Assembly (NCBI RefSeq): GCF_002776525.5
Contig: NC_045439.1
Location: 161,293,485 to 161,357,484, forward strand
Reading direction: 5' to 3'
DNA from: Piliocolobus tephrosceles
Taxonomy: Eukaryota; Chordata; Mammalia; Primates; Cercopithecidae
Length of the DNA: 64,000 bases
Below, one piece after another: positions 11,652 through 21,542 of this stretch. Numbering within the stretch: position 1 is the stretch's first letter; every line of letters begins with the position of its first letter. Position numbers and translations under genes: made by a program. The notes under the pieces are model-generated. The model searched no databases. It was not told the DNA's origin and worked only from the letters and a program-made list of their open reading frames with translations.

Positions 11652-11946
11652 GGTCAGGCACAGTGGCTTGTGCCTGTAATCCCAGCACTTCAGAAGGCCA
11701 AGGTGGGTGCATAGCTTGAGGCTAGGAGCTTGAGACCAGCCTGGGAAACAAGGTAAGATCCTGGCTCTACAAAAAAAAAAAAAAAAAAGGTTTGTAAGAA
11801 AAATTAGCCAGGCATGGTGGCCTCTAGTCCCTGCTATTTGGGAGGCGGGGATGGAAGGATCATTTGAGGATGTGGTGGGCGGTGACTGAGCCACTGCACT
11901 CCAGCCTGGGTGACAGAGGGAGGCCCTGTCTCAAAAAAAAAGAAAA
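11652..11946 (+). mobile_element. AluJ-type element
   Basis: Dimeric Alu with strong divergence (GGTCAGGCACAGTGGCTTG start, AGACCAGCCTGGGAAACAAG), a long A-tract between the arms and a short A-rich tail. The AluJ-like positions and the divergence place it among the oldest Alus in the window. Confidence 0.88.
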
Positions 11947-12023
11947 TCATTATTTCATAACAGTATCACAGCATTGCTAACTACTTGCTTCTGTTTACCC
12001 TGAATATTTTTTGAGTCTTTTCA

Positions 12024-12041
12024 TTTTTTTTTTTTTTTTTT
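12024..12041. repeat. Poly(T) tract
   Basis: Uninterrupted run of about 18 T, not clearly attached to an Alu body. Confidence 0.8.
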
Positions 12042-12141
12042 GGAGGAAGATTACTAAATCTTTAACTCAAATGATCTACCCTTAGGTTTGGCCTTATAAG
12101 GCCTGATGCTAATGTCTGACCGTCAGTTTCTTGCATTTCTC

Positions 12142-12676
12142 TTTTTTTAATTATACTTTAAGTTCTAGGGTACATGTGCATAACGTGCAGGTTTGTTACA
12201 TATGTACACTTGTGCCATGTTGGTGTGCTGCACCCATCAACTCGTCAGCACCCATCAACTCGTCCTTTACATCAGGTATAACTCCCAATGCAATCCCTCC
12301 CCCTGCCCCCTCCACATGATAGGCCCCGGTGTGTGATGTTCCCCTTCCCGAGTCCAAGTGATCTCATTGTTCAGTTCCCACATATGAGTAAGAACATGCA
12401 GTGTTTGGTTTTCTGTTCTTGCAATAGTTTGCTGAGAATGATGGTTTCCAGCTGCATCCATGTCTCTACAAAGGACACAAACTCATCCTTTTTTATGGCT
12501 GCATAGTATTCCACGGTGTATATGTGCCACATTTTCTTAATCCAGTCTGTCACTGATGGACATTTGGGTTGATTCCAAGTCTTTGCTATTGTGAATAGTG
12601 CCTCAATGAACATACGTGTGCATGTGTCTTTACAGTAGCATGATTTATAATCCTTTGGGTATATACCCAGTAATGG
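12142..12676 (-). mobile_element. 5'-truncated L1 (L1PA-type) 3' end
   Basis: The minus strand carries the end of L1 ORF2 and the L1 3' UTR; on the plus strand this reads from TTTTTTTAATTATACTTTAAG to GGTATATACCCAGTAATGG. The decoded ORF2 C-terminus includes FTIAKTWNQPKCPS and IKKMWHIYTVEYYAAIK and ends at 12371. Only the last 535 bases are present, so the copy is dead on arrival. An 18-base segment near 12228-12263 (CACCCATCAACTCGTC core) is tandemly duplicated. I see no clear target-site duplication. Confidence 0.95.
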
Positions 12677-12677
12677 T

Positions 12678-12937
12678 GCTGCGAGGGCAGTGGTGACTCA
12701 TCCACAGCGCAGGCAGGTCTACTTTCACCTTCACGTTCACAACGTCCTCAACAAAGGCTGAGTGAAATCCTGGAGTGAGCGCTTCAATACCATCCTCCCT
12801 CTCCCACTCCCTGTGCAACTGGCCCTTTTCACCGTTGTATTGAAGGAAAATGCCCGAGCGGGTTTCCATAAGCTTCCCCAGTATTTGCTGGCACAGAGCA
12901 CATAAAGCCTTATCACGGAACCAAATGAAACCTGAGC
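12678..12937 (-). other. Coding-like frame of unknown origin
   Basis: Between the L1 and the minisatellite, one minus-strand frame stays open for about 86 codons and reads like ordinary protein (IWFRDKALCALCQQILGKL, then FLQYNGEKGQLHREWERED). A TCCTGCTCAG splice-acceptor-like sequence lies at its upstream edge, near 12932-12941. The frame runs on into the minisatellite, whose 48-bp unit also has no minus-strand stop. I do not recognise a family. It may be a decayed exon, a retrocopy piece or chance. Confidence 0.25.
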
Positions 12938-13149
12938 AGGACCCACGAAAAGACCAGTGCTGACCTAACCCCACGCAGGGTGCGCAGGGCCCACGAAAAG
13001 ACCAGTGCTGACCTAACCCCACGCAGGGTGNNNNNNNNNNCAGGGTGTGCAGGGCCCACGAAAAGACCAGTGCTGACCTAACCCCACACAGGGTGCGCAG
13101 GGCCCACGAAAAGACCGGTACTGACCTAACCCCACGCAGGGTGTGCAGA
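12938..13149. repeat. 48-bp minisatellite with a 10-N gap
   Basis: Four visible copies of a 48-bp unit (GGGCCCACGAAAAGACCAGT core) sit around ten Ns at 13031-13040. Units differ at a few sites (CGCAGG/CACAGG, GCGCAGG/GTGCAGG). Because 48 is divisible by three, the array is open as a 16-residue repeat on the minus strand, but the ten-base gap shifts the frame, so the long open frame across it cannot be trusted. Confidence 0.93.
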
Positions 13150-15094
13150 CACGGAGCCTGGCACAGGACAGCCCCTGAGCTCACTTAAACGAAAGAGCTT
13201 CAACACAACGCTACAGAAAACTCACTCTCGTGCTGGAAGGAGCCTGATGCTGAAAGGGAGTTTGGAGTTCTGAGTCCCAGCTTTGCCCCTAACTAGCATG
13301 GTGACTGGGGGTAGGTCACATCCCTTGCACCTTCATGTCCTTTGACATAATGATGGATTTGTACCAACTCAGGGATTACACTCCCTCATGCCTGGAGGCC
13401 CAGTATTGTTAGACAATGAGGTAGGAGGACTTGAGGCTCTGAAAAGACATCCCTGGTCCTCCATGCATAGGGGGCACTGCGCCTCAGTTCAGGGCCATCA
13501 CTGCCCTGCAAATATATCCATCAGCCTCTCAGAATGCTCAGCAAGCTGGGGACACAGCCGGCCAGCCAGCCTGGAGCCCAAAGAGCAGCTCCTCTCACAG
13601 CGCCAGGAGCTCCTGCAGCTGCAGCCTGAACAGCTGTTGGCCACTAGAGTGCTTCTCCCGCCAATGCTCCCAGCAGCGGGCTCACTGGGTTCTAGGAACA
13701 AACTCAGGGCCCGCACTTCTGCCTCTGCTTCAAAACAGACTCCCCAGGCCAGCCAGGTGAGAGCTGCTCCCAAAAACTCTTCCATCAACAAGGCTGCTGG
13801 CTGCCAACGCTGGAGGGTGATGTGACACGGATTCTAAACACTCTTTTGTCAGGCCTCTAATATAAAATAATAAAAACATTTATAATAAAGGTTTAAGAGA
13901 ATTGATAAAATTAATAAATTGTATTATTACAAAATAATAATTTAAAAAACCCAGCAAATGTGAGCTGGAACTTCCTCTAGGTGTCTGAGGGTCAATTTTA
14001 ATTCAAGACTAGGCACCCACCTGGAGTTTCAGAGCTCTCCCGTCACTGGGTTTCCTGGTAGGAAATGGCTCATTGCCAGGTGGGATGGGGAATGAGGGCT
14101 ACCCAGTTTGTCTGTTCTTTGCTCCATCACCAGGCCCTAGCCCAGTTCCTGACATATGGTAAATGCTTTAAAGGGTTTAAATCAATGGACGAGATCGAAA
14201 ACTTTCCATTGACCTCTAGGTGCAGACAAGATGGTCGTAGCAGAGAAGACCTAAGTGAACCTGATCTATGTGAGATATTCTGCCACCCTCCCCTCCCGGA
14301 GCTGGAAGACAGGAGGAAACCCAATACAGATCATGAATTTAGATTTGAAAACACTTTTATGGCTTTTCCACCAAATGCTCGTGGAGTGTGGGGGGTGGGG
14401 GAGAACAGAACACAACCAACCTGTTAGCCACTCTAAAACTACATAGGATTATACACTCGTGAGTGGGGACCTGGCTTGTGGAAAGGGAAGAATGGCATGA
14501 AGAATGTCTCCAATCAGAGGACTGGAGACCTCTTTAGGGAGGTGTGGAGATCGCTGTGATGTTTTCATAACCATCGTAGAAGGAGGAGGGCACAAATCCA
14601 CCTCCAGGTTTTCAGACGCTGCTGAGTTATTATAAGAAGAGTAATAGGTTCCCTTCATCCAAGCAATGGGAAAAACCACAGTGGAAGTTTTAAGAGTGAG
14701 ATTTAGGCATAAGACTGACAGCAGGTGGCACTTCAGGGTGTGCATGGTTAGGCTGATAGACTGACTTACCAAAGGAACAGCTCCACGCTCTCATTTTGCA
14801 ACCGAGGAAGGGGGGTGAGGAATACTCTCAGGATGTCCCCTGAAGACCCTAACGTGTTCTTCAGTCCGAAACGTACACACAAGGCTGGATCCAGCCAGGA
14901 GGATGGAAATTGACAACGAAGGGACAATAGGCACACCCCTACATTGTCACCTACACCCAGATGCAGAGTGGAGGTCTAGTGGCCACAGGTAGGGATGGAG
15001 AAATGCAGCTGAAGGCAGTCTGTCCAGGGGCGGAGAACAAACGATGGGGAGCACAAGAGAAATGTTCACATATGGGAAGAAAAATGCACCAGAG
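13150..15094. other. No gene recognised; two longer plus-strand frames
   Basis: Plus-strand frames of 145 codons (13388-13825) and 120 codons (14065-14427) are the longest here. The first lies in GC-rich sequence, where open frames are common, and its composition (Ser, Ala, Gln, Leu rich) shows no domain; the second has no recognisable motif. A very AT-rich tract at 13858-13950 separates them. Confidence 0.4.
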
Positions 15095-15711
15095 TGCACC
15101 AGTGTGTAGCACTTGCAATTTCTTTCAATAACGTTTCCTTTGCACTCACAGCTTGGCTGTTTGGTGCAAGAAGCCTAACTTTCAGCCTGTTTTGGCTTTC
15201 AGCATGCCTTTCTTCTAAGCTTAATCATTTCCAGCTTCTGATTTACGGTGAAGCACGTGCAACTCCTCCTTGCACTTGAACACTTACAGGCTATGGTAGG
15301 GTTATTAACTGGCCTATTTCCAATAGTGCTGGGCCTCAGGGAATAGGAAAGGGAAGCCCAAAAACAGGAGAGGAAAGAGAGAGAGAGAAAGAGAGGTGGT
15401 TGGTGGAGCAGTCAGAACACACACAACACTGACCGATTCCACTCGCTGTCTTCTGTGGGTGCTGTTCCTGGCGCCCCAAAACAATCACAGTGGTCAGATC
15501 GAGGATCGCTGATCACAGGCCACCATGACAGACAGAATAATAACAGAGAAGTTTCAAATATTCCAAGAATTACCAAAATGTAACATGAAGACACTAAATG
15601 CGCACATGCTATTGAAAATCTGGCACCAACAGACTCGCTCGATGCGGGGTTGCCACAAACCCTGTTTCACACAGTATCTACAGCAAAGTGTGATAAAGTT
15701 AGATGTGCCTG
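15095..15711. mobile_element. Tigger1-type DNA transposon, one end
   Basis: The sequence follows the non-coding end of Tigger1 (pogo/Tc1-mariner class): TTTGGTGCAAGAAGCCTAAC, AAGCTTAATCATTTCCAGC and GGGTTATTAACTGGCC. It closes with a decayed terminal inverted repeat, CAGCAAAGTGTGATAAAGTT to GTGCCTG at 15711. The transposase part and the other terminus are missing. A small GA tract (15373-15394) lies inside. Confidence 0.85.
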
Positions 15712-16457
15712 CACTGTGCCTCCTCCTTTTCTCAGGGGTCAGATGATGCTGAAGCATAGCCTTTTCCTGCAGGTCCCCGTGGGATGAAGCTCCAGGCGGT
15801 GACAAGTGAATTAACCATGGGGCTTTTGTGGCTGCCTTCCCACCTGGGTCACTGCTCTACTTCTCCACCAACATTCACAACCCTCTCAGATGAAGCCCCT
15901 TCCTCTCAGCTCGTCTTCTCGGGGTCTGCTTCCAGGGGAGCCAACTAAGGCAATTCATAGCAGAGCTGAGGAATCTTGCAGCACCGAGGCTAACGTATCC
16001 CCCTGTGAGATGGAGCTGGTGATACAGGAATGGAGGCACGAATGGCTGATGATGAGAATGGGAAGACATAAAGATAGGATCCAAGTCTATAACAGCACAA
16101 TTTCCAAGGGAAAAGAGAATTTGGATTTGTTTTCTATATTTCTGAAAATACTTCAAGTATTTGTGTTATGTGTTACCCCATATATGAGTATAAAAAAGAT
16201 ATAATTTAGAAAAAACAAATGTTTTAGCTACCAGGCAGATGAGATTATCTCAAAAAGTAATGCAGGATGAAAGAAATAGAGATTCAAGAATACTTTCAAT
16301 ACAATTATGCAACGGTTTATTCAAAATACATTATTAAAGGCATCTAGTGATAGTTGGAGCGGGCCTCTCCCTTGTCAAAATGATGGCTATGAAAGACCCG
16401 CAAATGTACAGCCGATGACAGGAATATCGGACTGGTCTCAGTAGGTAAGGTGGTCTT
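15712..16457. other. No gene recognised
   Basis: Unique-looking sequence. A plus-strand frame of 104 codons (15890-16204) has no recognisable motif. Confidence 0.4.
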
Positions 16458-16896
16458 TGTTTTTCTTTTTTTCTAGAGACGAGGTCTCACTCTGTCACCC
16501 AGGCTGGAGTACAGTGGTGCCATCATAGCACACTGCAGCCTGAGACTCCTGGGTTCAGGCGTTCCTCCCGCTTCAGCCTCCCAAGTAGCTGACATAAAAG
16601 GTGTGCACCACCATGCCTGGCTAATTTTTTTAAATTTAATTTTTTGCAGAGTGGGATCTCTCTATGTTGCTCAGGCTGGTCTCGAATTCCTGGCCTCAGG
16701 CTATCTTCCCTTAGCCTCCTGAGTAGCTGGGACTACAAGTGTGTGCCACCACACCTGACTAATTTTTTATTTTTCGTAGAAACATGGGGTCTTGCTGTGT
16801 TTCCTAGGCTAGTCTTGAACTCCTGGCCTCAAGGGATCTTCCTGACTCCACCTCTCAAGTTGCTGGGATTACAGGCATGAGCCACTGCACCCAGCT
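16458..16896 (-). mobile_element. Three-armed AluJ
   Basis: After a T-tract, an old reverse Alu runs for about 430 bases, well over the usual 300. In order: a right arm ending CATGCCTGGCTAATTTTTTT, a second arm with GTTGCTCAGGCTGGTCTCG that passes into another AGCTGGGACTACAAG ... CACACCTGACTAATT segment, then a final left arm with CTAGGCTAGTCTTGAACTCC and a GAGCCACTGCACCCAGCT end. The extra module is about 135 bases. A duplication or recombination between AluJ arms would produce it. Confidence 0.8.
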
Positions 16897-18137
16897 CTCA
16901 GATGGTTCCCACGCTCCTAAAATATGAATGACTGCTCTAAAAATGACTGTGAACTATTTTGAAAAAGGACTGGATATAAAAATAGATTTTCAACAAATGA
17001 AGAAGAAATGTCACTGAAGTTTCCAGGGGGCATTCCCACCTCTTTGCTGTTGCTGAGAATATTCAGTCCCCTCAGAAAGTGATACTGATAAATAACTAAG
17101 TGATATAAACAACAGTATGAGATCCACTACTACACGCAAAACTCCAAAAATCATGCAACTCCTATCAGAAGGCAAGAATAGGTGTTGACAACTCAGAGTC
17201 ATTTTGATGGTCATACTGTGTGGCTCTGACAATTAATTTGATAACAGTGTCATAGCTCATGGAAACACACCCCAGATCAAAGGGTTTTCACAAAGTTAAG
17301 GTAGCAGAGGCCAGCAGCGTTGCCTTGCCTTGCCCTGACAGTGTCCCAGGGAAGTGCTGAGACAGCATGAGCACAGCCTCCTTAGCGTGCTGACACAGTG
17401 ACACTATCGGGCCACAGCGCGCCCGGCGTGGGATGCCGTCCAGGAGTCGCTGTGAATGGCCAACTTGCACAAAGTCTGCTTTGGAAGGAATATATTTAAC
17501 AGAAGCTCTACCTAGAGTGTGATGGTTCTCCACAAAACGGAACTTCTTGTATTAATAGCAGCCGCATCTGGGGAAGTGCCAGGGTGAAACTGAGAAGCTG
17601 AGCAAAACAGGCGTAAGCCAGATGACCACGCAGCCACCCGCCAGCTCTGGCGCACCATGGGGCTCCATGCCAAGAGGCGCAGAGGGATGGCGAGCTGGCT
17701 GTGGGACCTAGGGCCTTCCCCTGCCACTCTGGGAAGTGAGGGTGCAGGGAGGAGTCTCTGGGTGTTCCGAACCTCCTCCTGACCCGTGTCTTCCTCCTCA
17801 TCCTACTGTCAGATGACTCTCCACTGCACTCCGGGGGCTGGATTGAACACTTACATATTCAGCTTTCTCTTGCAGTTTCATAATTTATTTTAAGGACATT
17901 TCACAAGAAATTTATCAATGCCACCTTTTCAAAGACCAAGATTATATATGTATATGTGAGATTTAGAATCTGGTGAAGATTTTAAAATTTCAAAGAGCTT
18001 TATTAAATCATAAGTTCACTCATACAAGTAACTGCGTACAGACGCAACTGCCTAGATACAAAAGAGGAGGCGATGCTAACAGGAGACGTTTCTGTGCAGT
18101 GCCCTAAATCAGCGGGACCTGACACATCTCGACATCA
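16897..18137. other. No gene recognised
   Basis: Unique-looking sequence; 17280-17820 is GC-richer. Overlapping minus-strand frames at 17508-17801 lack any recognisable motif. Confidence 0.45.
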
Positions 18138-18253
18138 TGCTTCTCTTTCTCTTCCTCTTTTCCTCCGCCTGCCTACCTCTCCCATCCCCTCCCTTCTCTC
18201 TTCTTCATTCCTTCCTCTCTTTCCTTTTCCCTCTCTCCCTTCCTTCCTTCTCA
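18138..18253. repeat. CT-rich pyrimidine tract
   Basis: About 115 bases that are almost all C and T on the plus strand, with TTCC and CTCTTT sub-runs. Confidence 0.85.
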
Positions 18254-18770
18254 GTCATTTCTCAGAATGATGAACAACAGCATAATATAAAATATTTACA
18301 ACCATCACATCCTTTTGTTTTTCACTTGAGAAAAGTTTGACTGACAAGAGCAAAATGGGGCAGGTCTTGCATTTTCCATACTGATTGCTTCTGCTGCCCT
18401 GTAGCCTATCTGGCCCTGTTTAATTACACCTGCTGACTGAGAGTTTTAGTAAGTACTTCTGTGACGAATGTTCTTTTCACATCATTAGAAAATGTGTATT
18501 TAAAAAGAAGCCCAGCTTCAAACCAAATAATTACCTAGAACAAACACCTATTATTTTCATTTTTAGTAGGTTACAGTTACTGAATTTTAGTAACTTTCAT
18601 CGTTTCCAGAGCACGCTTTTTGAGCCCAGTGGACAACCCATTACTGAGGAAGACACTCTGACTTTATGACATATCACCTTCAGCCAAATAGTGTAAGAAA
18701 CTAAAATTAGAAACTTTTCTCCACTTCATAACGACCACAAGACTGGTCATTTGAGTGGAAACCTTCAAAT

Positions 18771-18998
18771 CAGTCATTAATTACCATAAACATGGCACGG
18801 TTTGGAGTCAACGGCAAGTACATCCAATACTTTTTTCTCTCTCCAAGTCCTGCTTACTGGATGGACAACTGTGCTGGGCACAGCGCAAACACCAAGTGGG
18901 AACATCAGCCCGCGATCAATGGGACACGATGAGCAAATGCCAGCCGTGTGCCCTGGAATGACCAGAGGGTGCCCACTACCCATCGCCAGCTCTATGAC
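18771..18998 (+). repeat. Inverted duplicate, copy A
   Basis: This segment reappears in reverse complement at 21227-21455. By eye about 20 of 230 positions differ (roughly 90% identity), including long exact stretches such as GAGCAAATGCCAGCCGTGTG and CCTGGAATGACCAGAGGGTG. I do not recognise it as a standard Alu, L1, LTR or DNA transposon. Reading frames are broken in both copies, so neither is an intact gene. Confidence 0.85.
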
Positions 18999-19943
18999 CC
19001 CAGCCAGCCCTTCCCACTCTAAACCTCAGCAGGGGCGATGGCTGACTTGAGGCTGAACCAGGACTTTACAGTTGTCTATCCATGGAGTAAGCTTCCAGGA
19101 CTCTGTGCCAATACTGGTTTTGTGGTTGTTTGTTTTGTGTTTTTTTGGGGGTGGGGCATAAGGAAATCAGAGCAGCAGAGGACTCTTCGAACATGCTCTG
19201 AAGGAATCAGTAAAAGTGAGAGCCACAGGTGTGTCACCGATGCTATTTGTGGAGTTTCTGTGATCCATCGCCTAAGTTATTGCTTATGTCCATCTAGAGT
19301 TCAGTCACACTGGTTAGCGGCTTCTGTGATCCACATTCACTGCACTGGTTCTATGGGACAGGAATCATAGAATTCACTTTTGAGGAGTAGCTGAGAAATT
19401 CTGATGCTACGTAAAGCTAGCCACTGACAGCTGGCTACCCAGGCTGAACACTTTAATAAATTCAAAGAATCCTACAAAGCTTTCCAAAGATGACTTCAGC
19501 TGTCTTAGGAGTGGCTGAGCTGTTGACAGGACTGTAAAGCACAAACCTGTGATAAAACTTCAGCTCCTCTTTATTCTGGTTTGTTTAAGCCTCATTTTCT
19601 TATGCAGATCCTAAAGCAGGAATAACACTCCTGGAACTGCCTTTCTTTTAAAAGGTTCACAGCGATTTCAACTCACATTTGTCCTCACCACGTTCCTGCA
19701 GAATAGAGATGGGGTGGTGGAATCACAAGGCCTCTTTATGAAGTGAGTTCAGCAGTTTGTAATTTCAGGACTGACCCAGGATGCCCGGGGTTAGTCCCAG
19801 GTCCCCCAGCGCCCCGCCTGCGACTATCTTGGTCTCCTGCACCTGGCTTCCCGAGACCTCCATCGCAGACTTGCCCTGGTGACTCAGATGCTTCTACACA
19901 CGCCCACAGGAAAAGCGAGGCCAAACGTGCCCTCAGTCACACC
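18999..19943. other. No gene recognised
   Basis: A T/G-rich run occurs at 19119-19156. The open plus-strand frame at 19038-19370 has no recognisable motif. Confidence 0.4.
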
Positions 19944-20636
19944 TGTCACCTGGAGAATGATGAGGTGCATAAACCTGAAAGAGAGAGCTTTAGTTCTCAC
20001 AAAGGGTCACAGCCTGCATGGCCATTCTGACAGGCTGGGAAGCTTGGTCACCCACCAGAGGCTGGAAACAGACAGACACTTCTAGGAAGGGGCAAAGGGA
20101 ACTGGAATTTATGCAGAGTGAGGTGGGTGAGTAAACATGTTTATTAAGCTATGAGGAGTCACGAATATTTATGCAAGGAGACACATTACACTTCATGCCT
20201 CTTCTTGGGACCTATGTTCAAAAAACGGTGGTGTCAGCATGATCCGAGAGTGGAGTTTTCAGCCCTCTGGCATCAAAAGGAGAGGCAGAGGACATGAAAC
20301 ACCTCTCTGTGCATCCGTGTTGACCAACCAGAACCACTCTGTGCTGGGTGGTGCCCAGTCAGGAAGGAATGCTGGCCGGTTGTTCTGCTGAAATGACACA
20401 AGAGAGAGGCCGCCTGGGGAGGCTGTCTGCCATCAGCGGTGAAGCCAGCCTTTTCCAAAGGGATGGTCTGTTTAACTCTTAGGATAGAAGCCTAATCATG
20501 GTTAGCAAGGGAGGCATGATCAGGAGGCGTGCCTGATCTCCCCTCCTGTCGTGGCTGGAAACACAGTTTTCAAGGTGGCTCTAGGATCCTCTGGGCCAAG
20601 AGAGTGTCCGTTCAGTCCGCTGGAGGGCTTGGAATT
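19944..20636 (-). mobile_element. Solitary ERV-type LTR, related to 55.4 kb copy
   Basis: The segment aligns in reverse complement with the LTR at 55381-56082. Shared landmarks are GCCTGCATGGCCATTCTGAC, CAGGCTGGGAAG, GGAATTTATGCAGA, AGTTTTCAGCCCTCTG and GGAATGCTGG. In LTR orientation it lies on the minus strand. It is diverged, with no internal retroviral sequence attached. The family is not named here. Confidence 0.8.
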
Positions 20637-20759
20637 ATATTTTTATTTCTCTGACCTAAACTGACAGCTCTAAAATATGTGTAAAACAGAGTATTATCCA
20701 TACCCTACTAGATGCAGCTCTTATTTTTACCAATCTGGAGAATGAGAAGGTACACGGAA

Positions 20760-21034
20760 TTTTTTTTTTTTTTTTGAGACAAGGTCTTACTCTGTCACCC
20801 AGGCTGGAGTGCAGTGGCACAATCATAGCTCAGTGATCCTCCTGCCACAGCATTCTGAGTAACTGGGAATACAGGTGCATGCCATGACACCCAGCTATTT
20901 TTTTTTTAACTTTTTGTAGTGACAGGGTCTCACTATGTTGCCCAGGCTGATCTTAAACTCCTGGCCTCAAGTGACACTCCCACCTAGGCTTCCCAAAGTG
21001 CTGGGATTACAGACACAAGTCACCAAGCCAGGAC
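20760..21034 (-). mobile_element. AluJ-type element with right-arm deletion
   Basis: Reverse Alu: T-tract, GAGACAAGGTCTTACTCTGTC, GGCTGGAGTGCAGTGGCAC, then a shortened right arm (AATCATAGCTCAGTGATCCTCC skips the usual middle). The left arm ends near CACCAAGCCAGGACTG. Divergence fits AluJ. Confidence 0.88.
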
Positions 21035-21226
21035 TGAAATTCTTGTACAAAAGCAGTTACAAAGACTTGGGGACAAATAAATTGGAGGCACTAACCATTT
21101 CTAGGCAAATAAGAAAGAAATGGTTTGACTATCAATAAGATTAATCCTGAGCCAAGTCAAATTATTACTCAACCCTGGCATGTTGGTGTCGGCATGAACA
21201 TTAGGACAAAACGTAGATCAGGAGGA

Positions 21227-21455
21227 GTCATAGAGCTGGCGATGAGTAGTGGGCACCCTCTGGTCATTCCAGGGCACACGGCTGGCATTTGCTCATCCTG
21301 TCCCAGTGATCGCGGGGCTGATGTTCCCACTTGGTGTTTGTGCTGTGCCCAGCATAGTCGTCCATCCAGTAACCACGACTCGGAAGGAGAAAAAGGTATG
21401 GGATATACTTGCCACTGACTCCAAACCACGCCATGTTTATAGTAATTAATGACAG
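21227..21455 (-). repeat. Inverted duplicate, copy B
   Basis: Reverse-complement partner of 18771-18998, separated from it by 2.2 kb that contains an LTR and an AluJ. Its right end runs directly into the hairpin at 21445-21542, which copy A lacks. A 119-codon minus-strand frame (21169-21528) crosses copy B, but the corresponding frame in copy A is interrupted, so conservation of a protein is not supported. Confidence 0.85.
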
Positions 21456-21542
21456 GTTTTGCATAATTCCTTGCACCAGAGATCAAAATTCTTGTTCTGT
21501 CTGATCGCTGGTGCAAGGAATTATGCAAAATCTGTCATCATT
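21445..21542. repeat. Long near-perfect hairpin
   Basis: The left arm (about 21445-21484) and right arm (21503-21542) are inverted repeats; TTTTGCATAATTCCTTGCAC is matched exactly by its reverse complement. An 18-base loop separates them. The core of about 28 bp has one mismatch (A21480 opposite G21507), with a few more toward the outer end. A transcript through it would fold into a stable stem. No known small RNA is recognised. Confidence 0.9.

Noticed and set aside
12645..13184. 179-codon minus-strand frame across the 48-bp minisatellite
   Set aside because: It crosses a placeholder gap and switches repeat frame there. Only the non-repetitive part (12678-12937) was kept, as a low-confidence coding-like segment.
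13388..13825. 145-codon plus-strand frame in GC-rich sequence
   Set aside because: No domain, no signal or splice context, composition typical of GC-rich non-coding DNA, and an overlapping 97-codon frame is open on the other strand.
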